The notes: generated by a model not told the origin, from the sequence alone. A DNA stretch of 64,000 nt from Neoaquamicrobium sediminum (GCF_013240295.1 NZ_JABETK010000001.1:2108001-2172000); one strand, 5' to 3'. Positions 36,743 to 45,500 are shown, counted from the first letter of the stretch. Numbers and translations: made by a program.

Positions 36743-36967
36743 TTGGGACAGGCTCATCACACTGACGAAGACCTTCGCCTCCTGCGCATTGATCGGGTGC
36801 TCGATCTGGTCCCGCTTGGCCGGTCTTCGCTCTACAGGTCGATCAAGGATGGCTCCTTCCCCGCACCGATCAAGCAGGGCGGCGTTGCCATGTGGCCGAA
36901 CAGCGAAATCCGGTCCTGGCTCCATGGGAAGCTGGCTGAGCGCCGCGACAATGGGGACTTGATCTGA
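36743..36967 (+). CDS. AlpA-like DNA-binding protein (possible excisionase)
   Basis: Small MerR/AlpA-fold helix-turn-helix protein of about 74 residues. The core LRIDRVLDLVPLGRSSLYRS followed by IKDGSFPAPIKQGG and WPNSEIRSWL is the AlpA/excisionase pattern (recognition helix LGRSSLYRSI, wing PAPIK). AlpA proteins activate excision of P4-like elements. No ATG is available: TTG at 36743, 36701 or 36683 are candidates. The first is used because the upstream palindrome would otherwise be coding. The stop at 36967 is followed one base later by the terS GTG. Confidence 0.65.
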   Translation: MGQAHHTDEDLRLLRIDRVLDLVPLGRSSLYRSIKDGSFPAPIKQGGVAMWPNSEIRSWLHGKLAERRDNGDLI

Positions 36968-36968
36968 C

Positions 36969-37586
36969 GTGCGCCGCCATGACGACCTTGTAGGCGGCGA
37001 AGAGGATGTCGAGCAGATCAGTCTTCGCACCGCAGATGTTCACTCGGTAGTCGGCGGCGTTTCGCTGCCTTGGCTGATGAAGGCGTTCCGCCTGGGACGC
37101 GGCACCGCTGAGCGGAAGCTGATGGGCTGCGCGCCCATCGGCACGGGCAAGCATGGCACCCCTCTTTACGACCTTCCCGAGGCCGCTGCCTACCTCGTGA
37201 AGCCCCGCGTCGACATCGAGCAATACATCAAGACGATCAAGCCTGACCAACTGCCCGAACGGCTTCGGGAAGCCTACTGGTCCGCGAAGCTCAAGAGCCA
37301 GCGGTGGGAAGAAAAGGCGGGACATCTATGGCGCACCGAGCGCGTTCTGACTGTGTTCTCGGAAGTGCTCCAATCCATGAGAACTAAGTTGCAACTCATC
37401 CCTGATCGGGTCGAGCGCGCACACGGCCTTACCGTCGAACAGCATCAGGTGATCAGCGCCATCGTCGATGAGGTTCAGGACGAAATCTACAAGGAGCTTG
37501 TCGAGTTCGCGAAGAGCGGGAAGACGCCGAACCAGATGGGCGAGGAAGGTGATCCTCCCGAGCGTGACGAGGACGATCTGATATGA
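36969..37586 (+). CDS. Terminase small subunit-like protein (DUF1441, Nu1 position)
   Basis: Presumed DNA-recognition subunit of the packaging motor, 205 residues. It resembles the DUF1441 family found beside gpA-type terminases: VSLPWLMKAFRLGRGTAERK and CAPIGTGKHGTPLYDLPEAA as a winged-helix with PLYDLPEAAAYL, then a long helix (LPERLREAYWSAKLKSQRWE) and a C-terminal dimer region TEERV...IYKELVEFAKSGKTPNQ type. The frame starts GTG 36969, one base after the alpA stop; its stop overlaps the terL start by 4 bp (ATGA), a Nu1-A arrangement. Confidence 0.78.
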   Translation: MRRHDDLVGGEEDVEQISLRTADVHSVVGGVSLPWLMKAFRLGRGTAERKLMGCAPIGTGKHGTPLYDLPEAAAYLVKPRVDIEQYIKTIKPDQLPERLREAYWSAKLKSQRWEEKAGHLWRTERVLTVFSEVLQSMRTKLQLIPDRVERAHGLTVEQHQVISAIVDEVQDEIYKELVEFAKSGKTPNQMGEEGDPPERDEDDLI

Positions 37587-39658
37587 GGCAGTTCACCACC
37601 CTCGAACAGATGCTCCTTGCCACGGCTGAGGCGATCCGACCGCCTGAGAGGCTGACAGTCGCGGAAGCCGCCGAAAAGTACCGGAGGCTGAACAACCCCG
37701 GCCACTACATCGGCCCGTGGGACAACAAGATTGCGCCCTACCTCACGGAGGTCATGGAGGCGCTGACCTCCTTGGAGCACACCGGCACGATTTTCGCTGG
37801 TCCCGCTCGTTGCGGGAAATCGGACCTCTTCTTCAACTGGCTCACCCACACGGCGATCTGCGATCCCGCTGACATGATGCTCGTGCATATGACGCAAAGC
37901 ACGGCGCGTGACTGGTCGCAGGGTGATCTTCGCAAGGCGTTCCGCCATTCACCTGACCTCGGATCGAAGGTGATCCCCGGTCGGCAGAACATGAACGTCC
38001 ACGACATCCGTTTCCTCTCGGGAATGCGGCTGCTCGTTAAGTGGCCGACGATCACCGAACTTTCGGGCAAGACCATCCCCCGCTTGTGGGCGATGGACTA
38101 TGACCGGATGCCGCAGGACGTGGACAAGGAGGGCACCCCGTTCGATCTGATGCGGAAGCGCGCACAGACGTTCGGGCGCTACGGTATGGCGGTTGCCGAG
38201 TCCTCGCCCGGTTTTGAGGTCGAGAACCCGCGCTGGCTTGCCAAGACACCCCATGAGGCTCCCCCGACCGAAGGCATCCTTGCGCTCTACAATCGCGGCG
38301 ACAGGCGGCGCTTCTACTGGCGTTGCGCGAACTGCAAGGAGCCATTCGAGGGCGATTTCAAGCACCTGTCATATCCCGACAGCAAGGACCACGTCGAAGC
38401 TGCCGAGATGGTGACGCTCGACTGCCCGAAATGCGGCTACAGCCACACCCATGAACCCGGCCCCGGCCAGCCAGGCAAGCACGAACTGAACTACTATGGG
38501 CGGTGGGTACGTGAGGGGATGCTGTGGCTCCCCGATGGAACGATGTCCGGTGCGCCCGTGCGATCCGACATTGCGTCTTTCTGGCTCAAGGGGGTCGCCG
38601 CCGCTTTCGTCAGTTGGAAAGAACTCGTTTTCAAGTACCTCAAGGCGATGGAGGAATACGAGAACACCGGCAGCTTCAAGGCGCTCAAGGTGACGGTAAA
38701 CACCGATCAGGGCAACGCTTTCGTCCCGCCCACCATGATCGGCGAGCGCCTGCCGGAAGACCTCAAGGCCCGCGCCCGCGACTACGGCGAGAAGGTGGTT
38801 CCGCCTGGCGTCCGCTTCCTCGTCGCCACGATCGACGTTCAGAAGAACCGCTTCGAAGTGCAGGTCCACGGCGTTGGCGTCGGCGGGGACATCTGGATCA
38901 TCGACCGCTTCAATATCAAGAAGTCCGACCGCCTCGACGAGGATGGCGAAAGGCTTTGGGTGAGCCCGTCGACCTATCTGGAAGATTGGCACCTACTCGT
39001 CGAACAGGTGATCGAGAAGACCTACCCACTCGACGACGGGTCAGGTCGTCAGATGAAGATCAAGACCATTGGTTGCGACTCGGGCGGTCGCAGCGGCGTC
39101 ACCGGCATGGCCTACAAATTCTGGAAGTGGCTCAAGGACGAGCACCCCGGAAACCACCACGTCCGCTTTCAGTTGATCAAGGGTGAGCCGAAGCCGAACG
39201 CGCCTCGGGTTCGCATCGGCTACCCCGACACTGAACGTAAAGATCGCCACGCGGGCGCTCGCGGCGAGATTCCGGTGCTGTTCCTCAACTCGAACATGCT
39301 CAAAGATCAGGTGTACGGACTGCTCGGTCGCACCGAGGCGGGCGGCGGCTGCGTTAATTTTCCCGACTGGTTGGAGTCGTGGTTCTACACGGAACTGACG
39401 GTCGAAACGCGCACGACGAAGGGATGGGAAAACCTCAAGAACCATCGCAACGAAGCGTGGGACTTGTTGGTCTACTGTTTCGCAATCATGGTTTCGCGCC
39501 ACGCTCGGATCGAAGCAATCGATTGGGACAGCCCACCGTCCTGGGCGGAAGAGTGGGACGGCAACGACATGGTCTTCTCTCCCGATGAGGGTGTGCCCTT
39601 CGCGCACGACGACGAGCCAGCGGTCAGCCTCGCGGCTCTTGGGGAGAGCCTTGCCTAA
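37583..39658 (+). CDS. Terminase large subunit (gpA family)
   Basis: Packaging ATPase and nuclease, 691 residues, lambda gpA/GpA_ATPase family. Walker A FAGPARCGKSDLFFNW at residues 72-87 (deviant GPARCGKS), a zinc-type motif FYWRCANCKEPFEGDF with CPKCGYSHTH, the C-terminal endonuclease DIQK-like LVATIDVQKNRFEVQVHG and CDSGGRSGVTGMAYKF, and a C-terminal portal-contact region. Overlaps terS by 4 bp. A lambda-type terminase implies packaging between cos-like sites with cohesive ends; a cos site was not identified. Confidence 0.95.
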   Translation: MRQFTTLEQMLLATAEAIRPPERLTVAEAAEKYRRLNNPGHYIGPWDNKIAPYLTEVMEALTSLEHTGTIFAGPARCGKSDLFFNWLTHTAICDPADMMLVHMTQSTARDWSQGDLRKAFRHSPDLGSKVIPGRQNMNVHDIRFLSGMRLLVKWPTITELSGKTIPRLWAMDYDRMPQDVDKEGTPFDLMRKRAQTFGRYGMAVAESSPGFEVENPRWLAKTPHEAPPTEGILALYNRGDRRRFYWRCANCKEPFEGDFKHLSYPDSKDHVEAAEMVTLDCPKCGYSHTHEPGPGQPGKHELNYYGRWVREGMLWLPDGTMSGAPVRSDIASFWLKGVAAAFVSWKELVFKYLKAMEEYENTGSFKALKVTVNTDQGNAFVPPTMIGERLPEDLKARARDYGEKVVPPGVRFLVATIDVQKNRFEVQVHGVGVGGDIWIIDRFNIKKSDRLDEDGERLWVSPSTYLEDWHLLVEQVIEKTYPLDDGSGRQMKIKTIGCDSGGRSGVTGMAYKFWKWLKDEHPGNHHVRFQLIKGEPKPNAPRVRIGYPDTERKDRHAGARGEIPVLFLNSNMLKDQVYGLLGRTEAGGGCVNFPDWLESWFYTELTVETRTTKGWENLKNHRNEAWDLLVYCFAIMVSRHARIEAIDWDSPPSWAEEWDGNDMVFSPDEGVPFAHDDEPAVSLAALGESLA

Positions 39659-39700
39659 AGTGTCACCTAATAGTTGATATGACCACTTTTACGTGTTACG
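39656..39700 (+). promoter_or_regulatory. Intergenic element B before gpW/portal
   Basis: The gap after terL contains GTGTCACC, TAGTTGATAT and GACCACT (39681-39687), resembling the elements before the capsid, tail tube, tape measure and last gene. The inverted-repeat arms are weaker here. Possible phage promoter or regulator site. Confidence 0.4.
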
Positions 39701-39715
39701 TCGGCATTAACCCTA

Positions 39716-39955
39716 ATGGCGGTGTATCCCGTGGCAACGACAGCAGAACTCCAAGCGCGATTGGCTGAGGCCGAAAAGGCGTATCACGAAATCGCTACTG
39801 GCGGTGGGGTTCGGACGCTCGTCGATCAATCGGGGGAGCGGATCGAGTATCAGCCCGCCAGCCTGTCCCGTCTTCAAGCCTACATCCTCGACCTCAAGCG
39901 GCAGCTTGGCATCCTTCCCCGTCATGCGGGGCCGTTGGGGTTCTATTTCTCATGA
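39716..39955 (+). CDS. gpW-like head-tail joining protein
   Basis: Small head-completion protein of 79 residues. It has the gpW pattern: an N-terminal helix TTAELQARLAEAEKAYHEIA, a beta turn GGGVRTLVDQSGERIEYQPA, and a second helix SLSRLQAYILDLKRQLG. It is in the lambda W position between terL and portal. ATG 39716 is used; GTG at 39722 or 39731 are alternatives. Its stop overlaps the portal ATG (ATGA). Confidence 0.85.
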   Translation: MAVYPVATTAELQARLAEAEKAYHEIATGGGVRTLVDQSGERIEYQPASLSRLQAYILDLKRQLGILPRHAGPLGFYFS

Positions 39956-41668
39956 GCTTCCTGGCTAACGATCCTGAAATGCAGGAGTTGCTTGGCGGGC
40001 CTCCCGGTCAGGCGACGGAGCCCGAGCGGGTCGAAGTTCTCCCGGCTCGCTCGGGCGACCCGATGGCGACCCTACCAGGCGGGGCATATGAGGGTGCCAG
40101 TCAGTTCGACCGCGAGCTTGCGCTTTGGCGTCCGAACCTCAATTCCGTCGATGGGGAGATCATCCCCGACAAGCCGGTGCTCGACGCGCGCACTCGCGAC
40201 ATGCTGCGCAACGACTCTTATGTCGCCAGCGGCGCGAACATCCACAAAGACAACATCGTCGGCGCGGCGTTCCTGCTCAACTCGAAGCCGGTACATCAGG
40301 TGCTCGGCCTCGACGAGACGTGGGCTGAAGAGTTTCAGGAAGAGGTCGAAAGTAAGTTTACGCTTTGGGCCGAGAGCATCAACAACTGGCCCGACGCAGC
40401 CCGCAAGGGAACGCTGACGGACCTCGTCCGCCTCGCTGTAGGCGTCCATCTGATGTCAGGCGAAGTTCTCGCGGCGGTCGAATGGATCAGGAGTCCGCTC
40501 GGCCCTATAATACCGCTATTCAGATGGTCGACCTCGACCGCCTGTCGACGCCTCCCGGCATGATCGAAAGCCGTCGTCTGCGCGCGGGTGTCGCGAAGAA
40601 CGGTCACGGCGCGCCCATCGGCTACCATATCCGCAAGGCCCATCCTAACGAATGGCTCGACGCGGACTCGTACCAGTGGAAATACATCCCCTCCCACAAG
40701 CCGTGGGGTCGGGTCCAGATGATCCACATCTTCGAGTCCATGCGGCCCGATCAGACGCGCGGCGTTGCCGAAATGGCTTCCGCGTTGCTCGAAACGAAGA
40801 TCGCGCGGAACTTCCGCAAGGTGGCGCTGCAACGCGCTATCGTCGACGCCACGTATGCGGCCTCAATTGAGTCCGAACTGCCGACTGAGGCCGTTTATCA
40901 AGTCCTCGGCGCAGGGAATATGTCGGCAACAGATGTCCAGAAGGCCATCCAAGGCTACGCGACCGGCTACCTGAACTCGATCAACGAGTATTCGGGTGCC
41001 AAGGGACACAAGATCGACGGGGTGAAAATCCCCCACTTCTTCCCTGGCACCAAGCTCAACATTCGCCCTGCCGGTCACGGCGGGCCGCTCGGCACCGAGT
41101 TCGAACAGTCGCTCCTGCGCTACATCGCCGCGAACCTCGGCATCTCCTACGAGCAGCTTTCGCGCGACTATTCGAAGACGAACTACTCGTCCGCGAAGGC
41201 TGCAATGGCCGAGACGTGGAAGTTCATGCAGTCGCGCAAGAAGGTAATCGCCGACCGCTTCGCCAGCCACATCTACATGCTGTGGCTCGAAGAGGCGATT
41301 TCCAAGGGGCATATCGATTCCCTGCCGCGCAACGCTCCGAACTTTTGGGAAGGGCTCAACCGCGAAGCCTATTCGGCTTGCGAGTGGATCGGCGCGAGCC
41401 GGGGGCAGATCGACGAACTCAAGGAGACGCAGGCGGCGGTTCTTCGGATCAAGTACCACCTGACAACTTACGAGGACGACTTGCCCGCCTCGGCAAGGAT
41501 TGGCGCAAGGTTCTCGCTCAGCGTGAGCGTGAGCAGGCGATCATGGACGAACGCGGTCTCACCGTCGACCAGCAAGACAACATGATGAACGCCGCGACCG
41601 GCGCGCCGCGCGAGTCCGAAGCCAAGGACGAGAAGGACGACGGCTCAGAGGACAATGCCGATGCTTGA
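39952..41668 (+). CDS. Portal protein (lambda gpB family; two frameshifts as read)
   Basis: Dodecameric portal through which DNA enters the capsid. The frame breaks at about 40503 and again at about 41483; adding one C to CCC at each site yields 572 residues. Portal features: FDRELALWRPNLNSVDGEII, DMLRNDSYVASGANIHKDNI, WAESINNWPDAARKGTLTDL, GPYNTAIQMVDLDRLSTPPG (restored), WKYIPSHKPWGRVQMIHIFE, and AANLGISYEQLSRDYSKTNY with the YSSAKAAMAETWKF helix. The C-terminal tail is acidic (KDEKDDGSEDNADA). The first ATG overlaps the gpW stop; the end overlaps the protease start by 14 bp. Both breaks are homopolymer deletions, so the gene is probably intact. Confidence 0.88.
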
Positions 41669-42995
41669 TACCCTGCTCGCCCGCTTCCACATGATGCAAT
41701 CGCTCATTGCCGAAGAGCAGTCAGGCGTCCTTCTGTCGTCGCTTTCGGCGGTGTCCAATCATGAGCGGGCCGAAGACCTGACAAGCGCCACTATGGCGAG
41801 CGACGAGGACTTCTGGCCCTCGGCGGATAGCTGGCAGGCGCGCTACCGGCCATACAACGTCGTCAACGGTGTGCTGCAAATCCCGGTTCGCGGCGTCCTC
41901 CTTCACGACTTTCCGTGGCAACTCGGGTCGTGGGCGACGGGCTATGCCTACATCTGGAAAGCCATCGAACGCGGCATGGCGGACTTCAACGTCAAGGGCA
42001 TCGCCTTCATGATCCACTCGCCAGGCGGCGAAGTGGCGGGCTGCTTTGAACTGGTCGACCGCATCTACGGCATTCGCGGCCAGAAGCCGATCCGCGCGTT
42101 CGCGCACGAATACGCATACTCGGCGGCTTACGCGATTGCCTCGGTTGCAGACGACATCACAGTTTCCCGCACGGGCGGCGTCGGCTCCATCGGCGTCGTC
42201 ACGATGCACATCGACGTTTCGAAGCTGATGGAAGACATCGGCTACAAGATTACCTTCATCAAGCGCGGCAAGCACAAGACGGACGGGAACTCATACGAGC
42301 CCCTTCCGGCCCACGTGGAAGCCCGCATCCAAGCGCGGATCGACGCGCTCGGAGAAGTGTTCGAGTCCTCCGTGGCTCGAAACAGGGACATGAACGCTGA
42401 GACCATTCGAGCATTCGAAGCGCTCACATTCATGCCCTCGGAAGCAGTGTCGAATGGGTTGGCCGACAAGATCGGCCCGCTTGACGATGCCATGGCCGCA
42501 TTCGTGGCCGATCTCTCTAAGGACGAAGGAGAAGAGCAGATGTCCACTCAGAAGGACACGGCAGTCGATCAGGCTGCCATTGATACCGCTCGTGCCGAGG
42601 GCCGTGCGGAAGGTAAGGCCGAGGGTGTTGCCGAGGGCAAGACCGCAGGTCTCAAGGAAGGTGCGACCGCCGAGCGCGAACGCATTTCGGCGATCATCGG
42701 CTCGGAAGAGGGTCAGAAGCGCCCGGTCGCCGCGATGGCGGCAGCGCTGGATACCGACATGCCGGCTGATCAGGTTACGGCCTTCCTGGCGAAGCTGCCG
42801 GAAGAGAAGTCCGACGCGCCCAAGGGCAAGGGTGAAAACGGCCAGGACTTCTCGAAGGCCATGGGGCAGGACAATCCCGATGTCGGGACTGGCGGCGACA
42901 AGGCCGAAGGTGAAGCGGACGCTGACGACGCTTCCGGCGTCGTGAACTTCGCGGCTTCGATGGGCCTGCCGGGGCTGCGCAAGCGCACCGCCTGA
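41655..42995 (+). CDS. S49-type head maturation protease with fused scaffold domain (gpC/Nu3-like)
   Basis: Prohead protease of 446 residues. The N-terminal domain (residues about 60-270) has the SppA/S49 fold: GIAFMIHSPGGEVAGCFELV, AFAHEYAYSAAYAIASVADD with the catalytic Ser, and TGGVGSIGVVTMHIDVSKLM. The C-terminal 150 residues are charged and helical (TARAEGRAEGKAEGVAEGKT), the scaffold part, ending in a short conserved hydrophobic stretch. As in lambda, the scaffold can be made separately from an internal start at 42540. The gene overlaps the portal end; the capsid genes follow. Confidence 0.92.
   Translation: MPMLDTLLARFHMMQSLIAEEQSGVLLSSLSAVSNHERAEDLTSATMASDEDFWPSADSWQARYRPYNVVNGVLQIPVRGVLLHDFPWQLGSWATGYAYIWKAIERGMADFNVKGIAFMIHSPGGEVAGCFELVDRIYGIRGQKPIRAFAHEYAYSAAYAIASVADDITVSRTGGVGSIGVVTMHIDVSKLMEDIGYKITFIKRGKHKTDGNSYEPLPAHVEARIQARIDALGEVFESSVARNRDMNAETIRAFEALTFMPSEAVSNGLADKIGPLDDAMAAFVADLSKDEGEEQMSTQKDTAVDQAAIDTARAEGRAEGKAEGVAEGKTAGLKEGATAERERISAIIGSEEGQKRPVAAMAAALDTDMPADQVTAFLAKLPEEKSDAPKGKGENGQDFSKAMGQDNPDVGTGGDKAEGEADADDASGVVNFAASMGLPGLRKRTA
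42540..42995 (+). CDS. Internal in-frame start for the capsid scaffold (Nu3-like)
   Basis: Within the protease gene, ATG 42540 is preceded by GAAGGAG (42525-42531) 8 bp upstream, a stronger ribosome site than needed by chance, and it begins MSTQKDTAVDQAAIDTARAE. The product would be a 151-residue scaffold without the protease domain, as lambda Nu3 is made from within C. Charged repeats of AEGKAEG and a C-terminal DDASGVVNFAASMGL suit a capsid-binding scaffold. Confidence 0.65.
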   Translation: MSTQKDTAVDQAAIDTARAEGRAEGKAEGVAEGKTAGLKEGATAERERISAIIGSEEGQKRPVAAMAAALDTDMPADQVTAFLAKLPEEKSDAPKGKGENGQDFSKAMGQDNPDVGTGGDKAEGEADADDASGVVNFAASMGLPGLRKRTA

Positions 42996-43000
42996 TGGCC

Positions 43001-43041
43001 TAAATTTCCACCTTTAAGTGACAAAACCTATTGGAGGCTGA
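43001..43041 (+). promoter_or_regulatory. Intergenic element C before capsid decoration gene
   Basis: TTTCCACC at 43005-43012 and GGCTGA at 43036-43041 lie 23 bp apart around CAAAACCTATT, matching the layout of elements D, E and F. The right arm overlaps the ribosome-binding site of the next gene. Candidate phage promoter or regulator site. Confidence 0.5.
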
Positions 43042-43042
43042 A

Positions 43043-43465
43043 ATGGCCGAAGTCGCAGTTCCCTACCTCGAAGCCGGTGAAGCGGCGTTCGAAGTGCTCG
43101 ACGAATACACGCAGAGGTTCCTTCTGTCGGGCAATCACCCGCCGCTCGCACCGGGCTATCCGATGCGCGTGGACGCCGATCAGGCGCTTTCGCAGTTCCA
43201 CGTCGTCGGGCTCGACGCCGATGGAGACCTCGTCCCTGCAACTTGGAATGCCGATCCCGCCCTCGCCGTGAAGGCCATCGGCGTGGTGACGCAGGCCGTC
43301 GTCGGCAACTCGGACGGCACCACGACGGTCCCCGTCTTCTATTCGGGCTGCTTCAACCCGGATGCGCTGGTTTGGGACGCCAGCTTCGACACCGAGGGCA
43401 AGAAGATGACCGCCTTCAACGGCTCTCCCACGCCGACCACCATCACGCTCCGCAAGCGGGGCTGA
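43043..43465 (+). CDS. Head decoration protein (gpD family)
   Basis: Capsid-stabilising trimeric decoration protein, 140 residues. GDP/gpD-like features: LLSGNHPPLAPGYPMRVDAD, KAIGVVTQAVVGNSDGTTTV, FYSGCFNPDALVWDASFDTE. Position between scaffold and major capsid fits lambda D. ATG 43043 follows GGAGG by 7 bp; an earlier ATG at 43031 would lack one. It is expected in about 400 copies on the head. Confidence 0.87.
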   Translation: MAEVAVPYLEAGEAAFEVLDEYTQRFLLSGNHPPLAPGYPMRVDADQALSQFHVVGLDADGDLVPATWNADPALAVKAIGVVTQAVVGNSDGTTTVPVFYSGCFNPDALVWDASFDTEGKKMTAFNGSPTPTTITLRKRG

Positions 43466-43526
43466 CGCGACCACCCGATCACAACCCGCAGGTTGACGAT
43501 CTGTAGAACTTGAAAGGAACCTGAAA

Positions 43527-44609
43527 ATGGCAAACCCGTATGAGGTTTGGAATACCCGCAGGTCGCTCGGCGTGATGCGAGACGTCGAACCTGCGTTCAC
43601 CTACTGGACCGACATCGGTTTCAGCCGCAGCCTTACGTCCACGGACGAGTGGGTTGACTTCGAGAAGCTTCCGGCTGTCGCCCGCAAGCTCGCCCCGTTC
43701 GTCCGACCGCTCGGCAGCGGCAAGCCGCTCTATGACGACCGCTCGACCGGATTCCGGTTTAAGCCTGCCTATGTGAAGCCGAAGGATGTCATCGATCCGC
43801 TGATGCCGCTGACGAAGCGCGCCGGTATCGACCGCTCGATGATCGAGCCGTCGCAGATCACTCCGATGCAGCGCCGCGACCTGATCCGCACGGCCATGAC
43901 GATCACCCACGTTCAGGCTATCGAACGTCGGTGGGAATGGATGGCCGCGCGCGCCATCATCGACGCCAAGGTTACGATCGAGGGCGAAGAATACCCCTCT
44001 GTCGAACTCGACTTCCGTCGTCAGGGCAACCTCACCGTCGTCAAGACCGTCGACTATTGGGGCGATACCGGCGTGTCGATCTTCTCGGACATCCAGACCT
44101 GGGCGGATCGCATGTTCAATGCTCCGTTCGGCGGCTTCCCGACGCGCATGACGGTCGGCTCGAAGGTTTGGGCGGTCATGCGGATGGACAAGGAGTTCAT
44201 GGAGCACATGGACACCAACATTCGCAATCCGCGCGCCACCATCGAGCGTGGTCTGATCGGTGCAGACAAGGTCGTCAAGGTCGGCGAACTGGCGGTCGGC
44301 GGCGCGTCCGGTGCCGTGATCGAAATCTTCCTCTACCGCGATACCTACGTGGATGAGGCGGGCATCGAGACCCCGTTCATGGCCTCGACGGACATCGTCA
44401 TGACGGCGTCCGACGAACGGATCATGGGCTACCAGTGCTTCGGCGCGATCATTGATCCGTCCGCGCAGTATCAGCCCGTGCCGATCTACCCGCGCAACTG
44501 GCAGGAAATCGGCGATCCGATCGTCGAATACATCATGCACCAGTCGGCACCGCTCTTCGTGCCGCTGAACGCGAACGCCACGTTCAAGGCAACCGTCGTC
44601 CCCGAGTAA
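43527..44609 (+). CDS. Major capsid protein (gpE family)
   Basis: HK97-fold major capsid protein, 360 residues, lambda gpE family. It has FTYWTDIGFSRSLTSTDEWV near the N-terminus, PYVKPKDVIDP-type region (AYVKPKDVIDPLMPLTKRAG), RRWEWMAARAIIDAKVTIEG, a fold-typical STDIVMTASDERIMGYQCFG and a C-terminal PLFVPLNANATFKATVV. AAGGAACC precedes ATG 43527. A strong hairpin follows the stop. Confidence 0.95.
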   Translation: MANPYEVWNTRRSLGVMRDVEPAFTYWTDIGFSRSLTSTDEWVDFEKLPAVARKLAPFVRPLGSGKPLYDDRSTGFRFKPAYVKPKDVIDPLMPLTKRAGIDRSMIEPSQITPMQRRDLIRTAMTITHVQAIERRWEWMAARAIIDAKVTIEGEEYPSVELDFRRQGNLTVVKTVDYWGDTGVSIFSDIQTWADRMFNAPFGGFPTRMTVGSKVWAVMRMDKEFMEHMDTNIRNPRATIERGLIGADKVVKVGELAVGGASGAVIEIFLYRDTYVDEAGIETPFMASTDIVMTASDERIMGYQCFGAIIDPSAQYQPVPIYPRNWQEIGDPIVEYIMHQSAPLFVPLNANATFKATVVPE

Positions 44610-44626
44610 TCCTCGGCGACTCTCCG

Positions 44627-44652
44627 ACAGGGCGGCTCTTGAGCCGCCCTGT
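44627..44652 (+). terminator. Strong hairpin after the major capsid gene
   Basis: ACAGGGCGGCTC and GAGCCGCCCTGT form a perfect 12-bp palindrome with a 2-nt centre, 17 bp after the capsid stop. It is followed by only two T residues, so it may attenuate or protect the capsid mRNA rather than terminate fully. This would allow high capsid expression relative to the tail genes. Confidence 0.6.
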
Positions 44653-44691
44653 TCCACCACGCACTGAAACAGCCACTCAGGAGAATGAAAA

Positions 44692-44985
44692 ATGAGCACC
44701 AAGCTCGTCGTCGCCGTTCACGAGGTCGAATACCTCAACGGCAAGAAGAAGGATTTCGCAGTCCCCGGTTCGATCTTTGGCATCGAGTCCGATCTGGCCG
44801 CGAAGCTCGAAAAGCGGGGTGCCGTTCGCGAGCCTACCGAAGCGGAACTGGCCCTCTACGAGAAGCAGAACAAGGCCCCTGCGAAGAAGGCCGCTGCCAA
44901 GACTGCCGACAACGGCGGTGACGGTGACAATGGCGGCAACGGCGGCAAGGGCAAGGGCGGCAAGCGCGAGGAAGCGCCGGTCTAA
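44692..44985 (+). CDS. Small phage protein in the gpFI position
   Basis: Protein of 97 residues of uncertain function. An N-terminal folded part (KLVVAVHEVEYLNGKKKDFA, VPGSIFGIESDLAAKLEKRG) is followed by a Lys/Ala/Gly-rich disordered tail (KAPAKKAAAKTADNGGDG). In lambda this position holds FI, which helps DNA packaging. No clear family was recognised. The stop overlaps the next start (TAATG). Confidence 0.7.
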   Translation: MSTKLVVAVHEVEYLNGKKKDFAVPGSIFGIESDLAAKLEKRGAVREPTEAELALYEKQNKAPAKKAAAKTADNGGDGDNGGNGGKGKGGKREEAPV

Positions 44986-45500
44986 TGCCTGGCCGTTTTC
45001 GCCAGCATATCAGAAAGGCGCGGGGACAGCTTCATGATCACATGAGCGTCCCCGCGCTCTACTTCGCGTCTCCCTACGTGCCGGGGGATACGCCGGTCAC
45101 GGAAATCAGCGTCCGCGTCCATGATACGCCTATCGTGCTTGGCGACCTCAAGGGCACCAATTTCAATTACGCCGAGATCGAGGACAACTCGCCGCGAATC
45201 ATCTTCCTGCGTAGCGAGGTCGAGCCCGCCCGAGGCATGATCGTTTCGGTTGAGCCAGGTGTCGCATACCGCGTCGACACAAACCGCGCTCCCAACGACA
45301 TTACCACTACGTCGCGCGTCGTGCGCCTGACCAAAGACGAAGCCGCTGGCCTCCCCGTGCCAGGCGACCTCATCCCCATCAACGTTCGCATTGAGGCGAT
45401 CTTCCCCACGTTCACGGTCGAAGCGTCTGCCGTGCTCCCCGTCGCTGCGCTCGGCGACCTCGCCTTTCCTGCCGCCACGGTCGAGGGAGAGGGTTCATGA
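44985..45500 (+). CDS. Head-tail connector-like protein (gpFII position)
   Basis: Protein of 171 residues, predicted head-tail joining by position after capsid and FI. The N-terminal segment is basic (GRFRQHIRKARGQLHDH), then MSVPALYFASPYVPGDTP, beta-rich RIIFLRSEVEPARGMIVSVE, and DEAAGLPVPGDLIPINVRIE. ATG 44985 overlaps the preceding stop; MSVPALYF at 45042 is the alternative. The next gene overlaps by 4 bp. Family not recognised with certainty. Confidence 0.65.
   Translation: MPGRFRQHIRKARGQLHDHMSVPALYFASPYVPGDTPVTEISVRVHDTPIVLGDLKGTNFNYAEIEDNSPRIIFLRSEVEPARGMIVSVEPGVAYRVDTNRAPNDITTTSRVVRLTKDEAAGLPVPGDLIPINVRIEAIFPTFTVEASAVLPVAALGDLAFPAATVEGEGS

Noticed and set aside
43479..44702. Long open frame antisense to the major capsid gene
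   Set aside because: It is an artefact of high GC and codon bias on the opposite strand; no family motifs, and all phage genes are on the plus strand.
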